Below are positions 13,501 through 23,212 of a DNA stretch of 64,000 bases, in pieces. The stretch lies in NCBI GenBank assembly GCA_031213475.1, contig JARUPZ010000018.1:2914733-2978732 (forward strand), read 5' to 3'. Within the stretch, counting starts at the first letter, position 1; each line of letters begins with the position of its first letter. The translations under genes were made by a program, and so were the position numbers. Below the pieces are notes generated by a model, which was given only the letters and a program-made list of their open reading frames with translations, was not told where the DNA came from and made no database searches. Source of the stretch: Nereocystis luetkeana (lineage: Eukaryota > Sar > Phaeophyceae > Laminariales > Laminariaceae).

Positions 13501-15184
13501 GTTTTTGCTTCTTTCGTTTGCTTTTTCTATTTTTTTGTTGTGGTTTGTTTTGCGTCGTTTTTTTGTGATTGTCCCTCGCCTCTCCGTCCCGGCATTGTAG
13601 GGGTGCGAGGGTCTATGGTCATACGACTACGGTCATGCATGATAATGAGTACCCCCCCCTCCCCCCCCCCCTCCTCCCTCCCCATACGACTACCGCCATG
13701 CATGATATCGAGTACACCCTAACCCTTCCCCATCCCCCGCCCCCTGTCTCCTTTCACCCTTGTTTTTGTTTTGTTCATTCCCCGGTGACCCCCGGGGCAC
13801 CCCCTATGACAGCCGGAGTACCTGGAGGCGAAAGCGAAGTGGGAGGCGACGGTGGGCAAGCTCGAGGAACTCACGACCCACACGCAGGAGCTGGTCCGAG
13901 CCAGGGAGGTGGTGTACGACAAGCTCCTTGAGGTGTCCCTCACCACGCACGCCTCCAAGGTGCAGCCGTCGTCTTCCAGAAGGTGTGTAGTATCGAAGCC
14001 GAGAAACGATACAAAAAAAATACCGCGATACGTATTTTTTTCAGGGTTTAGAGGTTTCGAAAGGGCGGCTAAAGTGCGAAAACAGAGGGTGGTGGAGATT
14101 TCGTGTTTGTCAGGAATATTTTGTCGGCAGGCAGGTCGGGTAGGCGGGGGGGGGGGGGGTGCGCTCTTCCCTGTGCCCCGGCACCTCGCAACCCCCCCAC
14201 CGCGGGGGGCACTTCGTGCTGCGACGATCATAACCTCCTCCCAAGTCACGTTTTTGTTTGGAGATCGTCGCGTGTATATTTATTGATCCGTGCAGCGTTA
14301 TGTTTATATTTATGTTTTATCTGAGATGAAGATAGGCCCTGCGGTCCACTTGTTTTCTCGCTTCCCCTTGAACCCCCCCCCCCCCCTCCCGGGGATAAGA
14401 GTAGCAAAAAGTTTCTACCTGGTATGTAATATATGGAAACCACGTAATGAGCGCCCAAATGTTGGAGGTGTCTCTATTGGTAGTAGGAACGGTGCTCCGT
14501 CTCGAAAGGGATGCGTGGTCAATGGTCCAATGACTAAGGCGAGCAACAAATTGAGTACGCCCCCCCCCCCCCCCCCCTCCGTCTCGAAAGGGATGCGCCC
14601 CCCCCCCCCCCCCTCCCCCGCCGCCCGGGTCTATATGGTCATGCTTGCGGCTACCCCCCTTCTATTTTATATAGGTTGGGTTGGCGTCGGTTGGCAACGA
14701 CACTGTAAAAACATGCCGCTCACTACGCGAGCTAGACAACCAGGGTACCGTTTTTTTTTTTTTTTTTTTTGGCGGTTGCCCACAGCTGGTTGTCGAGTTA
14801 GATCATTTGTGCGAGGTAAAGAACCTTTACTCCGCACAAGTGGGATTGATCGTATCACGTAGTGTTCAAGGTAAGGCACCCAAGAGGCAGTTACACAGTA
14901 CTCCATTGCTGTCTCTGGATATGCCTACACCGGAAATTAAATCAACTCATTGAAGCTGTCGTCCATATGCAAGTCCGCCTCAAAAGCGGTTCTTAGTAGG
15001 ATGCAGCTCACCCTTCATGCGACTCGCCAGACACCTCACAGCGCTTCGCGCTTGGTGCAAGCAATGTCTGCCTGGTCGGTGAAAGCCCGACATGCTCCGT
15101 CCCGGCATTGTAGGGATGCGAGGGTCTATGGTCATACGACTACGGCCATGCATGAGATCGAGTACATATCTCCTATCGAGTACA

Positions 15185-15218
<34 letters not shown>

Positions 15219-15661
15219 TCGAAAGGGATGCGTGGTCAATGGTCAGATAACTAAGGCAAGCAGCAAATGAGTACGCCCCCCCCCCCCCCCCTCCCCCGCC
15301 GCCCCGGTCTATATGGTCATGCTTGCGACTACGGCCATCCATGGTATCGTGTACCCCCCCCCCCCCCCCCCCCCCCCCAAACTCGGATGCAAAGCATCGC
15401 CTCGTCGCTTGGCACGAGCACTTACCAGACACATATATGAATATACATTAAAAAACAAAAAAGAGATCCGATTTACGCCACCGAGGGGTAAAAAAAAAAA
15501 AAAACTTCATGCGACTCGCCCAACACCTCACATTTCGCTTCGCGCTTGGTGCAAGCAATGTCTGTCTGGTCGTTGCAAAAACCCGACGTTGCTCGGTCCC
15601 GGCATTGTAGGGGTGCGAGGGTCCTATGGTCATACGGCTAAGGCCATGCATAATATCGAGT

Positions 15662-15694
<33 letters not shown>

Positions 15695-15847
15695 CCTTTC
15701 TACACTGCCTGCTGATGACGATTTTACAGCCGAGGAAGTCACGGTGCTTTTGGTCCGGCGGTCAACGTGAACCAAGCGCTTAGGAAGCGGAGAGGCTCCG
15801 CGCCGGCCGTGGAAAGGAGGGATGCGTCATCAGCAGGGGGGTGGTAG
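2796..15847 (+). CDS. ARG1: ARG1-like DnaJ (J-domain) co-chaperone, 5' end missing, contains assembly gap
   Basis: The spliced exons (2796-2927, 3982-4091, 5293-5449, 6665-6781, 11246-11347, 12079-12173, gap, 12814-12862, 13813-13982, 15730-15847) all have GT-AG borders and compatible phases. The product starts inside a J domain with the HPD motif (KYHPDR) and the closing [12 protein letters not shown] block. It continues into the ARG1-specific region ([44 protein letters not shown]) and ends in a predicted coiled coil ([22 protein letters not shown]). This order matches plant ARG1/ARL1 proteins, which link a type III J protein to gravity signalling. J proteins of this kind stimulate Hsp70 ATPase; the client here is unknown. 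J-domain helix I, encoded by an upstream exon, was not found in 1-2795. The roughly 40 residues around the family's AVYGDNFFK region are hidden by the N gap. Confidence 0.87.
2989..3087. repeat. Palindromic family B copy
   Basis: Arms GCAGTCCCGTTT and AACGGGACTGCGG around ACAAACTACTTG. Confidence 0.8.
3515..3625. repeat. MITE family A copy 2
   Basis: TATTACAGGGGACCATAG start and CTATGGTCCCCCG end. Confidence 0.85.
3982..4091 (+). CDS. ARG1: ARG1-like exon: end of J domain
   Basis: Acceptor TTTCCCCTGCAG, donor GTGAGC, 36 codons plus two bases. It reads [20 protein letters not shown] then an acidic linker ending EGIGGV. The VLSD-RRxYD block is the usual last helix of a J domain. Confidence 0.92.
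5145..5284. repeat. Two CTG microsatellites before an ARG1-like acceptor
   Basis: CTG tracts at about 5157-5188 and 5250-5284. The second ends 8 bases before the CAG acceptor of the exon at 5293. Confidence 0.95.
5293..5449 (+). CDS. ARG1: ARG1-like exon: linker after the J domain
   Basis: The acceptor CTTCCAG follows directly on a CTG microsatellite; the donor is GTGAGC. One base completes the split Gly codon, then 52 codons read [20 protein letters not shown] and on to [10 protein letters not shown]. This corresponds to the ARG1 segment between the J domain and the KVEKQ block. Confidence 0.88.
5585..5698. repeat. MITE family A copy 3
   Basis: TATTGCGGGGGACGATAG to GGTCCCCCGTAATA, flanked by TA. 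Confidence 0.85.
6138..6225 (+). repeat. tRNA-like sequence, probably SINE-derived
   Basis: GGTAGGTGGTCCGCGTGCC and GTGGGTTCAAGTCTCACC look like A and B boxes, and the second forms a T-arm. No acceptor stem closes it. Confidence 0.35.
6665..6781 (+). CDS. ARG1: ARG1-like exon: GTVEKQ / SPNKSRFKL block
   Basis: 39 codons with acceptor CCTCAACAG and donor [26 protein letters not shown] and [12 protein letters not shown] line up with the most conserved ARG1 segment (KVEKQ...YF.VTV.EE, then KSKFKLL). This exon is the strongest evidence for the family assignment. Confidence 0.93.
6848..6952. repeat. Palindromic family B copy
   Basis: CAGTCCCGTTTTGGGGACAA arm is intact; the right arm is degenerate. 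Confidence 0.65.
7340..7525. repeat. CAG/GGCAGC microsatellite
   Basis: GGCAGC units followed by about twenty CAG units and imperfect flanks. Intronic. Confidence 0.95.
8094..8197. repeat. MITE family A copy 4 (degenerate right end)
   Basis: TTTACGGGGGGACCG start and TTTGGTCCTATTTACTACGG end. Confidence 0.7.
8259..8358. repeat. Palindromic family B copy, near perfect
   Basis: TTAACCCCTTTAGAACCGCA at the left is mirrored by TGCGGTTCTAAAGGGGTTAA at the right. Confidence 0.9.
8439..8537. repeat. Palindromic family B copy
   Basis: AAACCCTTTTAGGACTGCAG to CTGCAGCTCTAAAAAAGGTT; it lies 80 bases after the previous copy. Confidence 0.8.
9087..9820 (+). repeat. 0.7 kb dispersed repeat (family C), copy 2
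   Basis: Starts ATTCAAGCGGTGCTTATTTT, ends with the GCGGGCGGCGTAGGCCGCCCGC-type hairpin and GAGCGAAGCGCCTTGTAA. A short end piece recurs at 56750-56822. Confidence 0.8.
9960..10165 (+). repeat. Poly-G-linked repeat family D
   Basis: G run then GTACTCATTTGTTGCT, CCACTGACCACGCATCCCTT, GAGACACCCCCAACATTTG. Further copies: 10211-10411, 14392-14560 (reverse), 15205-15280 (reverse, partial), 21352-21445, 21790-21982. Confidence 0.8.
11246..11347 (+). CDS. ARG1: ARG1-like exon: LFDNAG block
   Basis: 34 codons, acceptor TTTTCCCGGCAG, donor GTGTGA, phase 0. It starts [15 protein letters not shown] and ends [12 protein letters not shown], matching the LFDQ...GMYFFGFPVY region of ARG1. The 3' part of the exon and its donor are repeated 89 bases downstream. 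Confidence 0.87.
12079..12173 (+). CDS. ARG1: ARG1-like exon: [11 protein letters not shown] / FHRLDQFQ
   Basis: Acceptor GGCTGTTGCAG, donor GTGAGC, 31 codons plus AG. The end [10 protein letters not shown] corresponds to the ARG1 F-KRLDGFQ motif, after which the family has a conserved AVYGDNFFK segment. That next segment must lie in or around the N gap. Confidence 0.88.
12714..12813. other. Assembly gap (exactly 100 N)
   Basis: The run is exactly 100 N, the usual placeholder for a gap of unknown size. It is bordered on the left by poly-C/G-rich repeat and on the right by the inside of an ARG1-like exon, so at least one and a part exons are missing here. Confidence 1.
12814..12862 (+). CDS. 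ARG1: ARG1-like exon (5' part lost in gap): coiled-coil start
   Basis: After the gap, one base then [16 protein letters not shown] ends at GTGGGG in phase 0. It aligns with the ARG1 segment VEAQILSKRVELSKFE that begins the C-terminal coiled coil. Confidence 0.82.
13813..13982 (+). CDS. ARG1: ARG1-like exon: C-terminal coiled coil
   Basis: Acceptor CCTATGACAG. It reads [20 protein letters not shown] then [20 protein letters not shown]. The donor is taken as GTGTGT at 13983, which leaves AG and joins in phase to 15730. An earlier GTGCAG donor after ASK is possible. Confidence 0.85.
13983..15729 (+). other. ARG1: ARG1-like intron made mostly of poly-C-linked repeats
   Basis: The intron is nearly all repeats: an inverted family D copy (14392-14560), a 0.5 kb family E copy (14674-15190), a second partial E copy (15510-15695), and C runs up to about 30 bases long. 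Confidence 0.75.
14674..15190 (+). repeat. 0.5 kb poly-C-linked repeat family E, copy 1
   Basis: It shares about 0.5 kb with 40545-41075 in reverse, ending with GGTCATACGACTACGGCCAT, GCATGAGATCGAGTACA and a C run. Partial copies of its end occur at 12550-12645, 13590-13730, 15510-15695, 41640-41830 and 42530-42667. Confidence 0.82.
15730..15847 (+). CDS. ARG1: ARG1-like terminal exon (tentative)
   Basis: Acceptor ATTTTACAG. The base C completes the split Ser codon, then [20 protein letters not shown] and [18 protein letters not shown] are followed by TAG. It is chosen because the phase fits and the Ala/Gly/Ser/Arg composition looks coding. The next frame runs on as a Gly/Ser-rich tail to FERLSQGMFSGSR and TGA at about 15927, so the end may be altered by a one-base error in the G6 run at 15836-15841. 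Confidence 0.55.
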
Positions 15848-16349
15848 TGGGAGCGGTGGTAGTGGTGGTGGGGGCGGGGGGTTGTTCGAGCGCTTGTCCC
15901 AGGGGATGTTCTCTGGGAGCCGCTGACACCTGAGTGGCGGATTGATTTGGTTGGTCGATCGGTTGGTTGATCGACTGATGGATTGGTGGGTTAGTTGATT
16001 CGTTGAACGGCTGTGATGAGGCGGAGGGGGTTTCCCCCTTTTTATTACGTACGAGATGGGGCCTTGGTTTTATGAAAGCTAAATTCTCTCTTTTCTCGTG
16101 TTGTGCGGGTTGAGTGATCGATCGACGGATTGATTGATTGATTGAGTTGATTGATTGATTGATTGGTGGGTGGTGATAGGAAGTAGGATGATTCGTTCGT
16201 TGGTTGGTTAATCGATGAATGGTCGAAACGTGGATCGACCGCCGAAAAGTTAAAATAATACTGGTTTTTTCGCCGCCCACGAATCGAAGTGTCTGTACAA
16301 GGAACGGTTGAAGGGGGGGTGGGGGCGGGGGCTCGGGGGGAGGGGGGGT

Positions 16350-16399
<50 letters not shown>
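16350..16399. repeat. Poly-G run of 50
   Basis: An uninterrupted run of 50 G inside a G-rich stretch beginning near 16309. Confidence 0.97.
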
Positions 16400-18403
16400 C
16401 GTCTCTCGCCTTTTTGGGGGCTACAACAACGGTATGTACAACCAGGTACGCATTCTATGATGATGCCTGTTTCCAGCTACCACTGTGTCCGTATAAATAA
16501 GAAACTCTTCTTATTCATATTAACAACCGTATGAATATTATATTTTCGGACAGAATGGTGTTCGTGTCATTCTCAGCACAGAAAGGGCAGCGTCCGGTAT
16601 GTACTGGTAGTATTAATAGTAGCTTCGATTTTGTCGGTCGCTTGACGCTTGTGGTGCGGACCCTGCTGGTGTGCTGTGCGCGTGCATTCCTATCATGACA
16701 CTAAGTATGATAACACCACTCGCCTCGCGATGAGTCGGATCGGGGTTTGTCACTGTGTGGTGCGGACGAGCGGCGGGGCGTTTGTTTGTTTTTGCCTACA
16801 ATTTCGCGTTTTTTTTTTTTGTTTGGTGCGTTCGCGTGGTGTACGTATAGCGGCGTGTGTGTTGTCCTTGGAAAGGAAGGAAACCGAAGCTGAGCGACGA
16901 ATGAACTATATTTGAAAGGGACCTCTTCTGCGGCTGCTGCTACTTTTGCTGGGTATCGTAATCGATTGGTTGCATTATTTATCTCTCCTGCCCCCTCCCG
17001 TTTTTAAGAGGGTATGCTTTTTTGGTCGGTCGGCCGGTCATGTAATGACGCGCCTTTGGCTTGGTCTGTCTTTGGTTTTGCTTGCTTCCTTGCTTGCTTG
17101 CTTCGTTTCTTGTGCAGGCCGGCGAGCGGGTGTTCGCATTGTAGGGGGGCAGGCGTTCGTCTTGTGGGGGGGGCAGGCGTTCGCCTTGTGGGGGCGAGAA
17201 GTGCGGCTGCGCCGTGTTGGCTGTGATCGATGTCGAGAGCATTTGCCATGATGCTACTGTACCGTAGGGAAACAGCAGTGGTAGGGCTTGGGAGTTATTT
17301 AGGGTCGGAGGCGTTGTCCTGTCTCATTGATGCCGCTGGTTGTCTCGTGATTGATGACGAGAGTTTTTTTTTGCTGCAGGGAAACAGCAAGCAGTGGTTG
17401 GTTTCTGGTGGTGGGGTTGGAGGTGCCACCCCCCCCCCCCCCCCCCCCCCCCCCGCCCGTCTAGTATTTGAGGGCTACCATTCGTACCACTGCTGTATGT
17501 ACTGTAGAGTCACCACTTCAGAGTCGCACCGCGGGGGGTATCCATATCTACCCGCACTCGCGGGGGGTATCTATGTCTACCTGCACTCGTTCCTGTTTCG
17601 TGCCTCTTTGGAGGGTCCTGCTGCTGTGAATGCCCTGCTTCCGCGGCCACCAAACGCCATAACAATCATCAGGACTTATTTTCTATTGCCGAGGGTACAC
17701 ACGTGGGGCTCCATTTCGCCATCGACCAGGAGTGTTTTTAGTAATTGCTGATGATACCAAGTTATCTGCTACATGGTACATTTTTGCTCGTACCGCGGTT
17801 CCTACCCCCCCCCCCCCCCCCTCCCTTCAACCACGTGATTATTTTTTTTGGCTTTTCTAATCTAATCGTAATCGTATAGTAGCCCTGACAAGAGGTTTTC
17901 CTTCGTCCATCAAGCAAACGGCAGTATTTTCATTTTGCCGCTGCTGATGGATGCAGCCCCGTTTTTTTTTTTTTTTTTTTTCACTCGAGGTTCATAGCCT
18001 ACCCGGTACGACTCATTCGAGGAAATGGCTGGCAAGACACTGCTTCTTTTTTCTACCGGCCGAAAGGCGTAGAGGGGAGATCTCGGTCCTCACGGCATAT
18101 AATACACGAAGCTAGGGTAGTCGTAAATCTTTCACGCGCCGTTCGTACGGTGGTCTCTTCGTCTCCGTTCTTCTAGCTTCCCCATCCGACTGTGGTTCTA
18201 CACAGAGCGGGGGGCAAAAAGGAACAAATTGAATTCTATACTCGGGTCAAACCCGATAATTTCTCGACCGATCTCCTGGGGAGGGGATCTAACCCCCTAA
18301 AACCCTTGTGAGTATGGCCTCGTCAGCAGATTGTCACGGTAAACGTATCACCCTGCTCTTAAGACTTGTGAGCTTTGGTCCACAGCCCAAGACAGACACG
18401 AAA

Positions 18404-18530
18404 GTTTAGGGTTAAACCCACAGTCAACCAATCAACGTTTAGGGTTAAACTCAAACCAACCGATGCTTAGGGTTGAACTCAATCCATCAATGTTTAGGTT
18501 GAGCCCGATCGACTAATGTTTAGGGTTGTA
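18404..18530. repeat. Telomere-like minisatellite
   Basis: Five degenerate units of about 33 bp, each with GTTTAGGGTT(A/G)AAC. Confidence 0.85.
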
Positions 18531-20123
18531 AAGCCCGAGACCAAAGGACGCATTTGGGCTGTTATAATAGAGTCGCCTGTTTCACAGCGTGCATAAACCA
18601 TTTTATCGACTACTACTGCTGTGCGTCGTAAAGCTCTACTGCTGTGGATACGTACACGAGTGCTGTTCCGCTCCCCCAAAAGCAAGCGTTTTTTGTTTTG
18701 TGCTTACAGCAGAGTCACCCCACGGTAGGGGTAGCACTTTTTGGGCCAAAGTTTCTGACGAACTGAGTTCCCTAAGTGAAGAACCAGCTGTTAGGATGAA
18801 TCATTTATTATTGTGCTCGTTTTAGGACTAGCGCATACAAGTGCCGGTCGCGGGGCGCGAAACTTTTTTTTCCAAGTATTGTATCGGGTGAGATACTGAG
18901 CTCCTAAGGTGAGGTACTTAGGAACTTCTGGTGCACCCTTACCGTGGGATGGTTCAGCAGTACTGCGACTGTCGTATTGTGTGTGTTACATGCGTGTGTT
19001 ACGGCTAGAAGAAGAGAGACCACTTCGTACTATAAAAAATATGGGCTACTGCTGTATATGGCCGAAACATGAAAATATGGCCCATAGTCTAGGTTTCTTA
19101 TAAAAACACGTATACGGACGTCAATTATTGTTTTTTTCACTTTGATTTGTCTTTTTCTGCCACCTAGTTGTCAATTGACCCGGAACTCGCTTCTCGGGAT
19201 GAGTCCGCCCGTCATCCCCAGACGTGTCGTATACCTAGATATTTTTTTCAAGTAATCGCTTTAAGTGTACTGCTGTGGTATTTTTGTCGAACGGAGCATT
19301 TCGACTTACTACTACTGACCGTGGCTTGCGCCATTTTCAATCACTTCCATCAAATTATGGTAGGGTGTGGATTGTGTCATATTTCCTACAAGTGTTACTA
19401 CTTCCATCAAAAACGCAATTCGAGTGCTCTTTCTTCGACACTGATTCTTCCCCGTGAACTCCCAAATAAAGGGGTCGGCAGCCGGATGACGCGCAAGAAA
19501 ACAAGCGCACACACCCTCGGATGACGAAGTTCGAAGGCGTTTTTCCCTCGAGACAACGGGAAGAGGAATGCCAATAAAACGCCTACTTGTACGTACGAGC
19601 GACGCGCGCGACCTTTTTCCGAAGCCTTCCATTCTCATTTGCGTTTTTATGTGTGTTGTGCGGCCCTAAAGTCAGACAGTAGTTTGTTTGCCCTTAAGGG
19701 CACATACTGTGGAGAAAATCGACTTCCAAAAAAAAATCGTCCCAGGGGGAGTTATCTTATATCACCCGTCCGTGTGTAACCACACTCTGACCAGGAATGT
19801 AAACACTATTTTGGCCCTGATATGAATATCGAATGGAGCTTACATTCCGGGTCATAAAAGTGTTACACGCAAATACCTGGTACATGACACGAAGACAGGC
19901 GAATCGACGTCAAGGAGCCGACTACTTTTCGGTTGGATGATATCAATATAGTTTGACACCAGGTATTGCAGCCAAGTTGTCGTGGCCCCTCTGTGGTGCC
20001 TGCCGGCATGCGCCAGCCAGCCCATGACACCCGCACTATATACGTAGCGGCAACCGCCACTCCTCGGCACACTGCCACACGCTGGTTAAACGCATCTAAA
20101 TGCCAAGCGGTTACACAGGCACC

Positions 20124-20232
20124 TATTACGGGAGACCATAGTTAATAGGACCTACGGTACACATAAAAATATATATATTTAACAATTTTTACGAACAATA
20201 TTTGGTCCTATTAACTATGCCCCCCCGTAATA
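20124..20232. repeat. MITE family A copy 5
   Basis: TATTACGGGAGACCATAG to CCCCCCCGTAATA. Confidence 0.85.
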
Positions 20233-21709
20233 GCGGGCAACCGGCACTATTATTGCGGCACTATAGAGGGGCCACTACTTGTCTGCGTTCAAACAAATCA
20301 AGCACCCCAGCCGCCGACGTCAAGTCAGCGAAGTCAATGTTTACGCCTCACGTCGTTCATAAGCGTCCGCAGAAATTCATCATTTTTCGACTCTCGGCGC
20401 CGGTTATCGTTTTTTTCTCCCACCACCCACGAAACCTTTTTTTTTCCCCCTTTTTTCCAGAGAGCAGGATTTCATTTTTTGGGATCATCACCGCCAGCAG
20501 CCACATCCGCCGGAAGCGACGAACCCGTCCCCCCTCGCTGAACACCCCAAACCACCGCACAAGAACCGAGCGCTGCCTGCGTGCCGGAAATATATCTCCC
20601 AAGCCTTTGAGCGAAGGGAACTGCTGTAGTTGTCAGCCAGCCGCCAGCGAAGGCTGTACGCAAGCAAAGTCCAGCAGATTGTACGCTAAAACAAGAGGAG
20701 ATGCCAAAAGCACAAGCAACCACAGCAAAGATCTGAAAAAACCCGCGAAAACAAAAAAAAAAGCAAACAAAAAAAATAACAAGGTCCGGGAAACTCTGCA
20801 TAAATCGACAGCAAGAAGGCCTGCGCAACTCTGCAAAAAAAAGAAAGAGTGAACGCCAGCAGCATTCCGGAACACTCCGCATGACTTTGCAAAAGCAACA
20901 GCAGCGAGCCAGCAACTCGGGTGCGCACGAACCATCGTCTACAACCCCGCGAAAGCGACAGCGAGGGGGCAATTCGGGTGGGCAGCACCTATGGATCTTC
21001 TAACCTCACTCCTCAAAAGAAAAAGCAGCAACAAGCCAGAAGTCCGGGTGCATCGTGTAACGATGGTCTAAAAAACTCCGCGAACAACTACTATAGCAAG
21101 AAGCCAGAGCCATCCAGGCGCACGATTGTCTCCTCTCGCACACGCCGGTTCGATACACCTGGTACCCCAGTACCTGGTATCTGTTTCACCCCGACCCGAA
21201 CAAAGCGCAGTCGACCTAGTCATAGCGCTGCTACACCGACACTCACAATAAACTAACATCGGAAACCATCGAGGCGCTCAACCGCTATAGCTATCATACA
21301 CGCGCAACCGAGGAGGGGCTTCCCACTTGGAGGGGAGATGGAAAAGGGGGGAGGGGGGGGGGGGGGTGAGAGAGCATAGTACTCATTTGTTGCTTGCCTT
21401 CGGCATTTGACCGCTGACCACGCATCCCGTTCAAGACGGAGCGGGGGGCGCGGGGAGGAGGGCCGCCACGAAAACAAGCCTCATTTTGGTCCAAAACCAA
21501 AACCTAAACCACACGCCCCGCAGCCGCAGCAGCATCGCCCTTCTTCCTTGTCTAAATCTAGGCACGCACAGCGCTGTTAAGGCATGGTAAAAGTGCAGGA
21601 AGCTACCTACACCACAGCTGCTAACCGTGTTTGATCTATCATACGAGGAGAAAATTGATTAAGCGTCCACTTGCTTTCCCCCCCCAGTATCTGCTCTTCT
21701 TGGGCCCCA

Positions 21710-21782
21710 TCACGACTCCTCCTGAATCATGGCCTGCGAGTCCACGGCGAGACCCATGGTGTTGAGCCCGTTGTCGACGTAC
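21710..21782 (-). CDS. FABI: FABI exon 8: [10 protein letters not shown] and stop
   Basis: Acceptor CCCCGCAG. G completes Met344, then [20 protein letters not shown] and EES are followed by TGA. The YVDNG-NTMG block is the hallmark C-terminus of the plastid enzymes and confirms the gene is complete. Confidence 0.94.
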
Positions 21783-23167
21783 CTGCGGGGGCGGGGAGGG
21801 GAGGCGGGGGGGGGGCGCGTACTCATTTGTTGCTTGCCTTAAGTCATTCGACCACTGACCACGCATCCCTTTTGAGACGGAGCACCGTTCCTACTCCTAG
21901 TAGAGACACCTCCAACATTTGGGCGCGCAATACGTTGCTTCCACATATTACATAGAAACTTTTGTGTTAATCTTATCCCATTCAGCTTGCGACACTTCCG
22001 GGGGATCAGGTCAACCACAGTCTCGGAGGGGAACCTTGTATTGTAAATATATGTATATATAATATATGTGTGTGTGAAATAATTGTGGGGGGGAGATGAT
22101 GTCGCGGTGACGATGATGTCGCAGTGACGAGCTCCCAATCCCTGATGCTTGATGCCTGCAGGAGCCGTCAACGGCCACGACCGTGCCGAGCACTCTCCTC
22201 TCGTATCATGTAGGTCTTGAACTGGGCCAAGGGCGCCGGGTTGCCTGAGGGAGCTACACCACCCAACGAGGCATTTGTATTCGTCGGAGCACGTGAAATG
22301 AGTTTCGCAGTGGATGACCGTCGTCATTCCTTTATAGGGAGACGGCCGACCGTACGTCATAACGAAGGGACCGCTTGCGACCCGAGAACGGTGAGACTCG
22401 GCACGCCCTTTCAGGCCTGGCGATTCAGGCATCCATCGGAACATACACGCGTGATTCCGAGACCTACGACGATAAATTACGAAAATACCCTGTCCATCAC
22501 AATAATATATGTACATATGCGTACACCAGTACACATTTTATGAATTGGCTAACACCCTTGTTGGGTGGTTGGGTTCCCTCAGGTAACACGGCGCCCTTGG
22601 CTCAGTTCAAGACCTACATGCATGATACGAGAGGAGAGTGCTCGGCACGCTTGGGGCCGTTGACGGCTCCTGCAGGCATCAGGCACTGGGAGCTCTCGTC
22701 GCCGCGACATCATCGTCACGGCGACATAACTTTACACACACACATATACGACACAAGGTTTCCCTTCGAGATTGTGGTCGACTTGATATCTCGGGAGTGT
22801 CGCAAGCTGAAAAGGGGGGCATAGAACACAGCACAGCAGGCGTTCGTTCCTCGTACCAGCTAAGTGCACTACTGCCGTACTCGTGCGCACTGCTGTAGCC
22901 ACCAGGCAAAAAACGAACAACATGAAACAAAAAAAAGCAAAAAAAAAAAAATCTTGAAAGCCGAAAGGAAAAATGAGTACGATACGCGCAGCCGACCAAC
23001 CTTGAGCCACCAAAAACACCGACCAGCCCAAACGAGGTCATAGGTGGTTTTTCCTCTCTGTATATATCAAGTGCTGCCTTCCCTCCTCGTAGCCCGCCGT
23101 TCCTATAAACAGCATATATACTCAAAAGTATAGCATATTTGCACACTTGGCATTCGTGTAGCGCAGC

Positions 23168-23212
<45 letters not shown>

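Larger units (their letters stand above)
15848..21709. other. Intergenic region between convergent ARG1-like and FABI genes
   Basis: Contents: GATT/GGTT tetranucleotide stretches (15950-16225), a 50-base G run (16350-16399), a C run near 17430, a telomere-like minisatellite (18404-18530), a MITE (20124-20232), a degenerate minisatellite (20780-21130) and a family D copy (21352-21445). Open frames of 173 and 216 codons at 17230 and 20202 look spurious: they have no recognisable domain and run through repeats. Confidence 0.65.

Noticed and set aside
17230..17751. 173-codon plus-strand open frame
   Set aside because: No recognisable domain, runs through a C run, and the composition is not coding-like.
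20202..20852. 216-codon Lys/Ser/Arg-rich open frame
   Set aside because: Begins inside a MITE end and passes through degenerate minisatellite; no family resemblance.
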